The translations under genes were made by a program, and so were the position numbers. Below the pieces are notes generated by a model. It did not search any database, was not told where the DNA came from, and saw only the letters and a program-made list of their open reading frames with translations. Shown one piece after another: positions 37,260 to 50,818 of a DNA stretch of 64,000 bases. Numbering within the stretch: the stretch's first letter is position 1; each line of letters begins with the position of its first letter. This stretch comes from Stratiolaelaps scimitus (Eukaryota; Arthropoda; Arachnida; Mesostigmata; Laelapidae). The stretch is from positions 3,534,001-3,598,000 of the forward strand of contig JABWDB010000016.1 of assembly GCA_019614645.1 (NCBI GenBank), read 5' to 3'.

Positions 37260-40200
37260 CATGCAACAAAATGACAGAGTATATAAGACGGCCTCCTTGA
37301 CTCGTCATCTGTGAAGTGCGACGTTTTGTTTTTACCGATATATGGAAGATGGACGGAAGTGCCCTATTGTATTTTCTGATAATTTGACCCGCTCAATTGC
37401 GTTGTGTGTCCGCCACAAGACAATTGTGCCAATTGCGTCAACAACCTCTAGAAACATACATATATACAGAACTATACCGTTGTATCTATATATTTATATA
37501 TGCACAACGTGTGTTTGCTAGCTAATTTAAACATGGGGGCACGTGCCATGTAGGAAATAGTTGGACTTTGATTGCTCGAAGTTATCTGATTGAGTTCGGT
37601 AGTCGAACACGATAGCTAGGCAATTTGCTTTCGAATGTTTCAGATTGCCAAGGGGCGCATGTATATAGAGAATCCATTACGATTGTTCACATTGTAGTGC
37701 GATTTGTGTTGACGTATTAGGCCGTGAAATTTTCAATGCCTCAAAATCGCTTGGATACATGTTCGATTGTTTCGCAAACGCAAAATCGATAAACAAAACT
37801 GATTAAGTTCATTATCTTACACCCGTTACGTAGGTATGTAACCTGTGATGGGACTTGAACCAGCGTTCCCTTGTAAACAACAATGGGATAGAAGATTCCC
37901 CCCAAACACAGATTCTGCATAGTTCAATTACGAATCGCGCACCACAAGCTGTACGCATATGGGCAAAGCTTAACCGAAGGCCGCTTAGTAAGCTAATGAC
38001 GTTTTTTTTGTCTATATTAGCATTTTTTTTCCATATTTGCCTTAAGTGTATGTATTTTATAACTGTGTTGTGGGAAGGACAAATGTATTTTTGGTCTTGC
38101 CACGACCCGTTCGTATCCATGTTCGAGAACATCGTTATCGGGTGAGCGAAAATAAGTGATTCTCGAATCACGGCTTTCAAAGGTAATATTTATTTCCACG
38201 AAATATAATATTAATACTAAATAGTCCCAAGTGAGAAGCAATAGATAATGTCATGTGGGCGGCATTAACATATGAACCTTCTAATAAACGTGGTGTGTAT
38301 GAATACCTACTGCTATTATACTTGGACGTTTAACGTGACCCTTTGTCCACAGCTTAACACCTTGATATTAAAGCTAAATATTATAATGGACGAATCATTT
38401 TTCGCGCAATCTAACCCGATCATAGTATTGAGAAAAACAGGTATATACATTTAGCTCGCATATGCATTTAGACGAATATATGAATGTTCCCATCTTGTGT
38501 TTGGGCCTGGGTTTTTGGGAACCAGGGCCCGTCGAGTAATCAGGTAACGGGATCTGACGTGCAAAGTTGTGCCTACCCACTAGTCTGCAGAGCAAGCTGC
38601 AGTCGCCTACGTATGCCATTGTTCCACGGTGGAAATGACAAGCTAAATATGAACGCCTCCAATGGGCAAAATACGAACTTACCGAGGCTATATACTTACT
38701 TCTTGCTCATTTTATCGCTATACCCATGCTTGATCTCGCTGAAAGGCTCATTGTTGATTTCATCTCAACTTGTCCCGATCTGGACGTGTCGGCGTGTTTC
38801 CGTGGCAGTCAAATATACGTAGGCGGAACTTACTAATGACTGTCGTTTCAAACGTAGAAGAAAACTGCGAACTATTCAGAATCATTGACATAGCGACAGG
38901 AAGTCAGTCCCTTGTTGTCATCAGATAGAAGCGGCGATTGTGCAACGCGGCCATTTCTGTATCGAGGGACGTTTTAAGTGTTATTTTTACCTATCCGTCT
39001 GATAGCTCCGCAACGATTCCGGCGTATTGATCGCCCCGGACTGTAAAATTGCAAAAAGAATTAACATTGGAAGCAGCTGACACACCTCAACGGGCGACAG
39101 AACTTGACTGCCTATGAATAAAACATTAGATTAGGAAGTTGTCCATAATGCTAAATTGGGTAGTATTTTTAGTAATAGTAGTAGTAGCGAGAAGTGCCTT
39201 CGCTCGCGGTTTGTGTTTTCTACATGTCAATATGAAACACTGTAGCCACGTGTCTAGGGACGAGGGCTTGGAAGACACTTCAGTGTAACGTCAACAATTT
39301 TGCGTTCAATTTCTTCTTTTTTTTCTATTATATAACATAGTCAGTCCGACAGGCTTGCTATATACACCGCAATCATTCCTAAGGTACTGCCCGAAACGTA
39401 AACGGTTCTAGCAGAAGAGTATAATATTACTAATGGTTATTCCGCATTTAGCTGACACAGCCCAGTTGCATCAATGACAAGGCCGTCCGACTGAATGTCA
39501 TATCATTATATACCGATACGTTAGTAGTTACGCCACAAAGATTTGTTATCGAAAAGACTTTATGGAAATTTTCACCACAAGCCATATCGTTCAAGTCTTC
39601 GGGAATTGTGTTAAACATTGAGTCTCTAGAACCTTCGATCCAGGTATCGACTGCACCCGTATGAGGTTGTTAGACACAATACACTACTCTGATGGTACCA
39701 CAGCATAAACAGGATGGCGAAATGCCGCAAGAACTTTGCAGTGAAATCGAATGGGCATATGGCCGATTTAGACGACCAGCATCCATTGATTTCATGAAGT
39801 TAATTGCACACGATATATCTCCAGCCTTTGGAAGAGTTATATCGCGATATGGGATTCGACCATACGACGTGCCAATGTTGCAGGCTTTTTTTCTATCAGG
39901 AAGATTAATGTCAGCTGATTTTTTTGGTCGTCTTGAGCTGTCGACATTAATGTAACTCATGCAAATCTAACTAGATTCTCTATTACCACGAGCTGTCTAA
40001 GTGGTGTAATTGGCAAAAAAAGGGCGAATAAAATAGTGAAAATTCTTCAATTCTCTACACGACTGCGAAATGACCAATTAATAAATATCGACGACTTTGT
40101 GCAAACATTTGTTCATCGAGAACATCTATGCTTAACCTTAGTATTTAGTACGAGTAGCTAAGGCGTATCCTGCAAATATACAATATTTATAACCATGCCA

Positions 40201-41833
40201 AGCACCCACAAAATTGACGAACATCCCTGTTTGGAACATGGCTAGAATTAGCACTTGGCGCCACGCTCAGAGAATCAAAGGCTTGGACACAACGATGATT
40301 GTTGCAACCAGAAGTGGCAAGCTGTGTCAGTACAACGAACTATATCAATTCACAGTGACAGCAAAACATTGCGCTATCAGTTGAAGAAAAGGGACTGTCG
40401 AAAGGCTCCGACAGACCGCCAAGCAGAGCAGTATGGTTGCGCTGGCGACGGACAGCCTGGATGAAGTCCCGCGTGAAATTTTGCCCATTGTCCACAGTGT
40501 GATAATTCTGTGATCGCTGGTCACAATGACGTCATTAGCGCGTGCATTCGTCGACCCAGCATTGTCTAGCCGATTATGGTACTCTGGTCCCATGGTGGTG
40601 AATGGAGTGACGCTTTCGTTGGGGGAGGACGGGCGCGAACAGTGAAGTTAGCGGTGACTACTTAGCTGCTAATAGATTATGTACCATATAGATGCATATT
40701 GAAGTAGTGAAAGTGATGATATGTGTGTGCGAGCGGCCGTAACGTGTGGCCCAGATAACAAAGGATTGTATGTTGTTGATACCGACGGGTTCCGCTGGGT
40801 CCACTTTAGATGCTCATTGACACGGACGATATAAGCAAACCGGTCGGATAAAACAAAATAGAAGCGCCAGTCTCTTTAAAGAAGAAGAAGAAGAATAGCA
40901 GAAAGCATTACAGCCCACTGTGTCGAGCCGCGCGAACGGCACAGTTGAGCTATAACACTATAGAATGGAATGGCCTCATATAGTGCACTGCTCAGTTAGC
41001 TCTGCAGGGCTGACCTCCACGAATAGCCCAATTGCTGCGTGAGGAACGGACGCCGACAGCTTCTGACTGCGCGAATCCGAACGTGTCCACACACGCCGTG
41101 TATGTGAGCTGGGTCCATGGTGAGGGCAGGAGACACGCATTTTCGAAAGTGGTGCGGGTTTGGGTTTTGTGCCACAGCCCCAGAGCTGTGTCCAGCACTT
41201 TCTTGAGCCTGTTGAGCATTAATTCATCTTTTCAGCTGATAACGTGTGCAGCATCAATGAATGTATTTCTGTTGTGATCCGCGATACGCAACAAAACGGC
41301 ATCTTGACTATGCCGTTGGATGAGATGCAACAAGTATTTTACATAGACCTTAATTCAGGGATCATCTTGTGGATGTGTCACTTGCTCTCAGTCATGGTCA
41401 TCAATTGTTTCTCTCAATCGACGTAATTTGGTGAAACCTCTCTGCCACTTGTGAGAACCAAGGGTTGACAGACAACTTCATATTGCAGGACATTTCCATG
41501 CAAACAGAAGACCCAGTTCGCTCAGTGATCCTTCCTCAGTTCTACAAACAACTCTCTGAATTTCGTTTCGAGTCGCTGCAACACACGTTCCAGAAATCAT
41601 AGGATCAGGGCGTTGGAGAGATCATGTAAAGTCGGAGGTCGACAACTGCAGGCTTCGTATACTTTTCAAAAAAATCTCAGTCAATCACATACAAGCCTAT
41701 CTCTGAGCGGACAGCCAAACCGAGAACCTCAACGTGGCTGTACCACAGGCGTATCGACGTCTACACAACTTATACAGATGACACACGCCTAAATAGGAAG
41801 GAAGAACATCGTGGAAGGTGCCTATAATTTTTA

Positions 41834-42108
41834 AAAGTATTCTACAAAGTCGACCACTGTATACTAACTTGCGAAATCGGTTAGCTAGGAATAGACAGAA
41901 ATACTACGAAATGGCTACCAAACTATTATAGACCCTGAGGGGTCTTTTTATTTTAAAGTCAATTCTACGATCACTAAAGCAGTTGCCGGGTTCATCGGGT
42001 GTCCCACAAGGGTCGTGCCTTTGGACATCTGAATCTTGGACTGGTGCAAAGAAGATGAAATGGCCATCTCTGTAGGAACTTGTGCTATGTACAGTTGACA
42101 TCCACCTC
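41834..42108 (+). pseudogene. LINE reverse-transcriptase fragment (motifs 3-5)
   Basis: The first frame reads KVFYKVDHCILTCEIG, a stop, then LGIDRNTTKWLPNYYRP. This matches the AFDKVDH.ILL..L..LGI....W..NYL block of CR1/jockey-type reverse transcriptases. After frameshifts follow FKVNSTITKAVAG and then SSGVPQGSCL, the classic motif 4. LCTVDIHL appears where LYADDIHL is expected. Several stops and frameshifts show it is dead. It may extend upstream to about 41500, where the frame stays loosely open. Confidence 0.65.
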
Positions 42109-44104
42109 GGCTATTAGCCGCAATGTATTATACCTATATATAAATATTTGCAATAATGACGGAACAATCGTAACAATGGCTCACACAACAAGAACTACAA
42201 GAAGTCTCTGGCCGTAAAAGGCGGGAGGCCGGAGGTCCACAGTCCCTCGACCTGGCGACACTTAGATAATTTAAGGGTTGTAAAAAAAGTTCCGTTAATA
42301 AACAATAAAACCTCTTCACCTTTAATCAAAACTATGGCAGTGTGGAGAGGCTGTGTCGAACTGTGGTATTGAGTGCACACATTAATTACGCTTGCTTACA
42401 ATGATACCAAGCCCCGGTCCACTTTTAGCTTAAATAAATGTGTTATCGAATTGAAACTATTTCACACAGTAATCGACAAAATATCGGAGAAGTCGAATTT
42501 TAAAATAGGCACCGACTCTACACAGCCTCTACAGACACGAGCATTTAATGAAATAAACGTCACAGATTTCTCGATAAACGTATGACACTCAAACGATAGG
42601 GCACCTCATTTATCCAGGACTTTGTCAAGCCCCTAGATTAATTAAGTACCACGTTAAGGTTTCGTTGACCGTATGCACCGTTTGATAGGTTTGATTTGAT
42701 CTTTGACCCTATACTCCAACCTGTTTCGCAGATGCTCATGCTCGAAAAGTTCATTTCAGTTAGAGAAAAGTCAAAGACAGTTGTTTTTTCCTCGATGCTT
42801 GCTTGTTGCTTGTGTTGCGCGAACAACGACAGGCAACAAATACCCTAGTACTTGGGTAAACTTGACACACGGATAATATGGGTAGATGACTAGCCACACG
42901 TTAGCGACATCTAATAGCGCGAACAAAAGCCAGCTAGCCGCGCTGAACCCTGATATGCATCAGGCCTACCGCCTCTCACCCCAAGGCTTGGATCAGCACT
43001 ATTTTATTTCTGCTCTGCTCGAACTGCGCGTGCAGATAGATGTCCTGTGACGCACGCCCTATTGAGCTTATGCAAAAGTCGAGTACTCATTAGGTACTGC
43101 AAATATGCTGCATATGCGCAACACGTATTTGTGTGTCTACATAACTGTCTGAACAGTTGACCAATCATCACTTATCTACCTATCTACATAGTTGTCCATT
43201 TCATGAGCGATCGGATTGCCCGATAGACCTGTACATCCATAGAATAATATCTGTGAACCGTTAACTATCGGCGAACGGAGACAGCAGAAGATATAGGTGT
43301 GCCGCCTTGTCTGATGATTAAACAAACACATGCATTCTTCGACGTAATCGAAATAGTCATATTTCCTTCCTGTATGGCTGTCGTGTTTCACTTGAGTAAA
43401 TCTCTGCCGGATAGGGTCTACCCGAATAGACAGTTGGCTGCATTTGAAACAGAAGACATAATGCGCCGGTAAATAATGTATGGACAGACAATTCCAATAT
43501 ACATCGCATTGTTCTCCCAGAGCTGTCCTTGACGGAGCTTGACTTTAAGTGCACTCAGATTTCTTTCGACACTGATCGAAGCGAAGACTGTAGACTTATT
43601 CGGGGAGATATATACATACGGTCAATGGCAGGGCATCGTGTTCGAACGGCTACCTCTCCGATATGCGGAACCAACCATGTTACAAAGTATACAAAAATAT
43701 TCTCCGAATTTTTTTTTCAGAAGCAAAATTGGAATTGTGTTGCATTGACTCACGCTGTAGACAGGAGTAACTCTATTCAATTTCTACCGTTTGACCTACG
43801 CGTGTATCGCATCGTACCAGAGTGCAGTTCCATTATCATCAAATTAGTTCGTATCTTCACGAATCTCCCACAAACCACATTTCGTTTTCAGTTGCATAGC
43901 TACTATAGTTTATCCTAATGTGATGTGAGTACAGAGCAGCTTTACTGCTGCGCGCTGTGGTGTGTTTGCCGGCAGCGACGATGTGTACTGCTTGAAGTGC
44001 CGTCCTGTTTGCTCTGTTCTAGATTTCCTTGTTCACGACAAACGCTCATCGTCGTAACTCGATCGTCATTACCCGTCATGGCTGTGCAAGCGTGCGTATA
44101 TAAT

Positions 44105-44160
<56 letters not shown>
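44105..44160. repeat. Palindromic compound microsatellite (AC)n(AT)n(GT)n
   Basis: An (AC)9 run, then (AT)n, then (GT)n, so the whole tract of about 56 bp is self-complementary and can form a single long hairpin or cruciform. Open frames across it are artefacts of the repeat. Confidence 0.9.
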
Positions 44161-45653
44161 CTCGGTGCTTACAAGAGACAACTTCTGGTCATTCGTCCGT
44201 CCCGATTTTATGTTCGCTTATGCCACCTATATTATTAGTGTCTTTCTTGTAGCTAGTTTGTCATTTTGCTAGAATTATTACACAATTTATTACTGTTACA
44301 CAAAAGCAAGCGCCGTGTAATTCCAAATATGCCCAAGCTAATACACATTTGGACAGACCAGTCTATCCACCATCGGTCCATCTAGCCGGGCGATAACGAA
44401 AGTAAGCACAGGCAAAGCAGTGCAATCGAACGGGCAGCCGGCCAGCTCAGGTGAAGCGTATTCATAAAAAAGGCACTGTTTTACTTTCAAATCGTTCACG
44501 AATATTTTTTTTGCACAATTCTGTTACAAAACGAATAAAAGAACACGCTCGGCAGGACGACGACGACAACGACGATCAAACATCCAAAAATCGTTGCATG
44601 TAGATCCTGTAGGTCAACTCAAGTGTACTCCGGTGACTCCGTATTATGTGGCAAGCTAAATCTTAGTGAAAATCATTGAGGGGGCATTCACTGTTGGCAT
44701 ACAGCTGCTTTACTGCCATCTATAATCAGATATCCCGACGATCGATAGATTGTCTGATTTATGCAGCCTGACGCAGCTGACCGAATCGTGATCTACTCTC
44801 TGCACCACATAGATATACATGTATATAACCAGCGCGAAATGTCGCTATGGTCACAGGATGCTGGAGCAAGATGAGCTCGTCAGTAGATGGATAACCGCAG
44901 CAACAGATCCGGGTAAGCAGAATACGAAGGAAGAAGCTACTAGCCGACCTTCGTTTGTTGTTGATATAGCTGACAGCCATTGATTTACATATGATTATTA
45001 TTGTTGTTATTATTATTATTATTATTATTATATTGGACAGCACCTCTCAGACGATTCATTTGCGGTGGGTTGGCGGCTGTGCACTGCCGCGCACACAAAC
45101 TACCACCGCTGAAAGCATATAGCAAGAACCTGCGCGTCGTTATCAGCTATGACCCACATAGGTGGCACAATTGACAATTGAAGCAATATATTTCGATAGG
45201 CATATGTATTTATGTAAGTCTATAAAAACGTAAATCTATATATATATATATATATCTATTTATCATCTTCAAGCTCAACTCGTCATCTGTCTGTATACGT
45301 TGGTAAGATGTGAGATATATTCGGTTTACAGGTGCCGTGTACACATTGCCAATGGTGGTTTTGCAGAGCCGCTGTGCGTGTCGTCGACGACGACGACACG
45401 ATGGTGGTTAGTCGTTGAAGACAAATGTTTCAATAAAGACCCAGCAGGACAAAAGCTAAGTGCTGATTACATCCACCTGACTGAACAGGAAACACTGCGG
45501 GGGTTGTTTCTTGTTTAAGATAAAAATCGATGTTCATGCATGAATGAATATACGATGTGGTCAAAAAGTTACCGGATAGTTCATCCGTTGAATGTCGTGT
45601 GTAAGATAACCTTTTAGAGAACACATTGAAACGCATTTCCCTTTGATCTACCC

Positions 45654-45656
<3 letters not shown>

Positions 45657-45684
<28 letters not shown>
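45657..45684. repeat. (TA)14 microsatellite
   Basis: Perfect alternating AT run of 28 bp in sequence without a recognised gene. Confidence 0.85.
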
Positions 45685-45795
45685 TGAACAAAAATTATCT
45701 GTATAGATATATGAGCTGGATGGTATTGTTTCTTTAATATAAATATTTTTAATGTCATTTAATTTTTATATTGATTTTTTTGTGATTTACCCCAG

Positions 45796-45960
45796 CTGGT
45801 AAAAACCAAACAATTGAAGTACATCCCAGCAGGAACTCACTGTTCGATTCAAGATTGGCTCAATTATGGCTATGCAGATATTAGCTTTCGAGTTCGCCAC
45901 TTTACGCAGAACGGCTGTAACAAACAACGTAATGTTATTTCAAAGCTCCACTCGTGTGTC
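45796..45960 (+). other. Candidate internal exon, unknown protein (plus strand)
   Basis: A T-rich tract and TTTACCCCAG precede 165 bases (55 codons, phase 0 at both ends) that end in GTGTC followed by GTAAGTCG. The frame includes KYIPAGTHCSIQDWLNYGYA and has no stop. Both splice sites are good by eye, but I recognise no domain and found no partner exon, so it may be chance. Confidence 0.25.
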
Positions 45961-46106
45961 GTAAGTCGTTACCCCAGGAACAAGAAACAAATTTCGGTTC
46001 CTTAACAAAGTTCAACAAAACGGCACACTTGTCAGCAGCGAGTGACAGTGTATCTATTTTATTTATATGTCCCCATCTTTGTAACGATGTCAATCGATGC
46101 ATCGAG

Positions 46107-46126
46107 AGATAGCTAGCTAGCTATCT
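46107..46126. repeat. 20-bp perfect palindrome
   Basis: AGATAGCTAG followed directly by its reverse complement, with a core of tandem AGCT/CTAG tetramers. Confidence 0.85.
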
Positions 46127-49100
46127 GCTGCAAACAACAAATATCACTATCGATTTTATTTCACACAACAACAGCATCATTATTCAGCCTGCTGTTGCCA
46201 TAGGAATATTGTCGCTGGCACCCCAACGGAGACACGATCTAGTCAAGGTTGACACTAGTGTAGCTAGTAAATACTAACTCATATATACAGCTGACACATG
46301 ATTTAATTAGATCATCGTTTCAGCCGTCAAGTGCGAGATGTTAGCGATACCTATCGAATATACAAGAGCACATATCCTGCTGTCGTATGGTGTAGCGTGA
46401 AGGTTTTAAATCGCACGCGTATTCTTCGTCAAGAGAGAAACCAGACGCGGCGCCAACGCGAAATTAAAAAACGAACCGTCGATATTTATGCGTTTCACAG
46501 TGATTCGTTGCAACTCAATTCTGATCGAATTAACTGTACGCTGTCTATGTGGCTTTAACTGATTGATACTAGTAATGTTATCATCATCTGAGAGCAGACA
46601 ACGATCGACTCACTCGGCAATATGATTAACTCACGATCTATGGGATGACTTGACGACAAAATCTTCACCTCATCACTCGTGACGAAGAGTAATGGTACGA
46701 TTTGCGGCCGAGGTCAGAAATAACTGTGGTCCAACAGCAAGGATTATCATTATTTTTGTTGTTGTTGTTGCTGCTATCGGTAGTGCTACAATTATTGCTA
46801 TGATTAAAGACCTCTATCGGAGGAATCTGTTATGAACGACACGTTACACAGTAGAGAATATAGGCTAAAGGCGACGAGCTGGTCAACAATGAACAACAAT
46901 GGTAGTTGTCTACAACGGAGATACCCTGAGGTTGACCGTCCCGTTTTTCTGATACTACCATAGACGGGTTGCTTGAATCGTTCGTTTGTTTCCATCGCAC
47001 AATAGCCACAAATTAAGGTCAGCGGTTTAATAAATTATTTGCACTTGCGTCATAGAAATTGTTTGTGCCACATCCACGTTAAAAGGAGAGCGTTTATATA
47101 AATCGAGAGCATTTATACTCGATCGGCTCCATGCTGTATAGAGTTGTATTACGAGTGAGTCAACCGTATTATTTGTGAATGGTGGCGAGCATTTAATTTT
47201 AACGAAAATGGATTCATACATATGTATATGATCAATAAGCTATATGATTGTCGTCTATAAAATTTGTACTGTGTGAATAATTGAACTGAATTTCAGGGTT
47301 CTATGTACCTCGACAATAACCGGAGAGTTACATCGTATGTGGGCATATTTGTACTTTGTGTTCGTGTAAATTCGTACAACCGTTGTTTACTGAATATGTT
47401 GGCATAGACGAAATTAATCAAAAGCCGAATAAACCAGGTAAATTAAGGCACGTTTCAGGTGCAGCACTCCTGACTCAGAAGCCCGATTCTGTCAAGTTAC
47501 TTAATATCGTAGATTCTATGAGACGATTGCTCACAGATAGTCTTAGGCGAATTGACTCTAGAAATGTTCTAAAGAAAAATTCCAATTAAAACGAAACACA
47601 TTATATATACCATGAATAATAACGGGTAAGAAATAGTTAGACAGTTATGTAAAATAGCAGTTTTAAATGTAGATGTCCACAAGCGACACGCTAACGGTCC
47701 CTGCCTTAAGCACCGCGCATTCGAGGGTCGGGCGTTCATTTGATTTCCATATCTAACGGGTGCACTATCTTCACGGATGCCTCGCGTCAGTCGGTCCCCG
47801 TCAGACAATGAGGGTCAACTATTACAAGAAGTAAACATCTAGCAAAATTGGTTACACTAACCAACAGTCGTCTGATAGTCGCGATGGTGGTATCTTGCTC
47901 TCACAATTTGGTTTTGACCTTTGCAAAAAAACACCACACATACACGACAACAGAATATGGAGGAAATGTGTAGCCCGTAGGCTACACAGTCGTCAATTGT
48001 TCTTGATCTACATCTGGTGAGGGAGAAGAGAGGGCGAGAGAGAGACAGATACCACCGGCTGATATCCAAGTAAACCCTTAGCTAGTGTTAGCAATGACTT
48101 AATTCAGACTGTAATTAACTAGCCCCGTACATAAACAGCCCAAATCATCGAAACAGTTCACCTTCAATCACGGTGAATATAGCATTCGTCCAATTAAGCA
48201 AGAAGAGCCTGATTAAAATTTCGCAGCTGATGGTTTTTAATATTCTTTTGCTTCTTATACCCTCGTGACAAATTTGCATATACTCTATACATATATGACG
48301 TATATAATTTATCGGTTCTCTATGCAGCTATACTGCCACGTCTTTGCTCGAATCACAATGACACTCATTCGTCTTGATCGTTCCGTATTGTTTCCATTCT
48401 AACTACCGCATAAAAGGCGCTGTGTTACAGCAGTCTTCGTCAAGCTATTCTATGCAACGCCACCCGTTACCATCATCAGGATAAAGTAAGACGAGACCTT
48501 GAGGCGATACCAACTGATCTTCATCTATTTGCAAACCGCTAAAAGAGCCATCGTCAAGAGGCCACTGAGCCAACACAGGTACCAGCGAAATAGGCAAATG
48601 CAGCAGCAGCAGCGGCGGCGGCGGTGGCTCGGCGTCGCTTCATAAAGCCTTAGTATCGGTAGCACTCCTTCTCCTCTTAGTTCTCCGTCCCGTCCTGTGT
48701 AGTGCTGTCTCGCCTGATTTGGATTTTCGTTCTTCAGTCCAGCGCCGTCGACAAGCGGTGCTGCAACCCGCCGACATAGCTCTATAATCCACAGCAGGAT
48801 ATTCTGGCTAGCCATATATTATATACGCTTTTTTTTCTTTCTCTTTTTTTTTTATGAATGAGCCAAGTATAAAAACAACCTGTGCTTGTTGTCACTTCCA
48901 CAGAAATGCTAAATCGTTTGATCTACGCGAGCGTGGTGGAATATTCTGTCGGGTCCAGTAGTTGAAATGGCGCTTCCCAGCTCCAGCCAACAATAGAGAT
49001 GATGCACTTGATCAGCGCTAGCCGTAAACAACTCGGATTTCAGTGGACAGTTGTTCTGAATAGTTGTGCTGGGAAAAAAAAATCTAGACTCCTGCTATTT

Positions 49101-50818
49101 GGGACACATATGTTTCACTCAAATATCCTATTAGTCTGTTAGCTGTTTGTGGAGCACAACGCCGTCATTTGTCAACTAATTACTTCGAGCACACGGTTTA
49201 GTTGTTCGGATTGACGATGCCTGGCTTCCAGATGGAATGGGGGCGAATTAAAAGAGGCAGTAGTAATTTTTAATTTAATGACAGAGAGGTTCAGTAAGGT
49301 CAAAGGCGTATGGGATGAGCCGCAAGCTTTCTGAGTCATCTTGTAGCGAGACATTTCAATTTGGATCATCTGAAATAGTTTTTTTTTCATCATAGCGCCA
49401 TCATGTTTATATCGAACTGCAGTTTTTACAGCGTAGAATATTATAATTCCACGAGTTTCCTGAACGCAAGCGATATCATTATTATAGTTTAATAAATACG
49501 ACGTTCACACAAAATTTGAAGTCTATACATATGAGGAAGTCTTGCCTTCCTGCGTATAACCTATCATCTCATATGATACAGCCAACCTGACTTGGGTGAG
49601 CATGTTCATTGGAAGAGGCCGCCTGATAGCTTTTCTACAAGCAGAAGTAAGCCTCTACCACAATCGATCTATTTACGCTATACCAGACGTCCAATGTGAA
49701 ATAATGGATTCGCATTTTGCGCAAGAGCTGCCGCAGCAGGTGTCGCCTACCTGTGCGCGTATCGATGTTGTATATTTCGAAGGTCAGTCGCGCTGGTTGA
49801 AGCGGGGGTTGATGCTTCATTGGAAGGATCAAAGCCGAACACCAGAAGATCGAAGATGTTGCGATGAAGAAGCTGAATCCCGATTTGGCTTCAACGATCT
49901 GGCCGCGATTGATACTAATCGTAATTATGTTTTTCGGACGAATCCGCATAACCGAAGGATGTTCAATCACCTTTGGCTCGTAAATGGCGCCTTTGCGGCC
50001 CATTGTCTCAAGTATACATGAACGTTGTGTATACCATTATTTCAGTTCGGCAGGCGCTACCAAGAAGAGAACGATGTTGATTTGGTGAAATTTTGAAGCG
50101 AGGTATATCAATTGCATGTAATGTTTCATGTATATATATAGATATACACTAGGTGTTGCATTCTGTGCAATTGGGATCCATTACGGAAACCACCACGTCT
50201 ACATTACCGAAACTATGAATTCCAAGCAAGTTATGCCCATGTGAGAAGCGCGGAGATAAACAAATAATTGGGCTTAATAACGATGAAAGCCACAGTTTGG
50301 CCGGAATTAGAAAGAATGACCTGAAAAACGATTGAGTGGCTTGAAAGCATAGGGTGGCCTCGAAGCCATAAGCGTATTATCTTCCTACAGATCCTAAAGA
50401 TTTAGGTCCTTGTCCTCGGGGTCATTAATTGTCGCCCGACAGCTGCGAACCACCGTTGGCCTACTACTCTACCTGACACCTTTCATAGATAAGGCTTGAG
50501 CAGGTGTCCCGATGTGGAAAGGGTATGCTCAACATACGTACCTCCGCTGGGCTGTTTATTCGCCCTAATCAAAATGAGGGAGACTTGAGCTATCGGCCCT
50601 CCTGTTTCTCCTGGGTAACGTGCACTTTTTGAATGGTGGCAAATTCGTCATGATTATTATTATTATTGTCGTATATTTTTGGTCACTGATTGTTTCGCGG
50701 TCCGGCAGCGCGGTTGTTCATCTCGGAACTTTAGTGGCGCAACGAGAGGGGGTGCCTCTGGGCCCATTGCTGTTCGTTTGTCAACAGTATCACTGCCGTA
50801 CCTTACTGACAGTCAGCC

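Larger units (their letters stand above)
25936..41833. other. 16 kb with no recognised gene
   Basis: Holds microsatellites at 26546-26564, 30511-30535, 35621-35642 and 37221-37258 and many short open frames without recognisable domains. The better-looking unassigned frames are minus 26037-26348 (103 codons, with CYERGVPANKYIVEDDCVI), minus 30889-31221, minus 28144-28491 and the antiparallel pair at 39670-39960. None has a convincing start plus splice context, so I do not call genes. Confidence 0.5.
42109..50818. other. 8.7 kb with no recognised gene
   Basis: Contains the palindromic microsatellite at 44105-44160, a (TTA)n tract at 45007-45031, (TA)n tracts at 45237-45255 and 45657-45684, the palindrome at 46107-46126 and a CAG/CGG triplet tract near 48599-48640. 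The candidate exon at 45796-45960 and the overlapping frames at 49596-50021 are the only stretches that look possibly coding. Confidence 0.5.

Noticed and set aside
37845..37880. B-box-like GGTTCAAGTCCC on the minus strand
   Set aside because: No A-box or acceptor stem; cannot be called a tRNA or an intact SINE.
43942..44272. Open frames on both strands spanning the compound microsatellite
   Set aside because: Long only because dinucleotide repeats contain no stops; the peptides are repeat-encoded HTHTH/YIYIY/CVCVC tracts.
48525..48815. 96-codon minus-strand frame with hydrophobic N-terminus and Arg/Cys run
   Set aside because: Contains a CGC/TGC triplet tract that creates the Arg-Cys run; no recognisable protein and no splice support.
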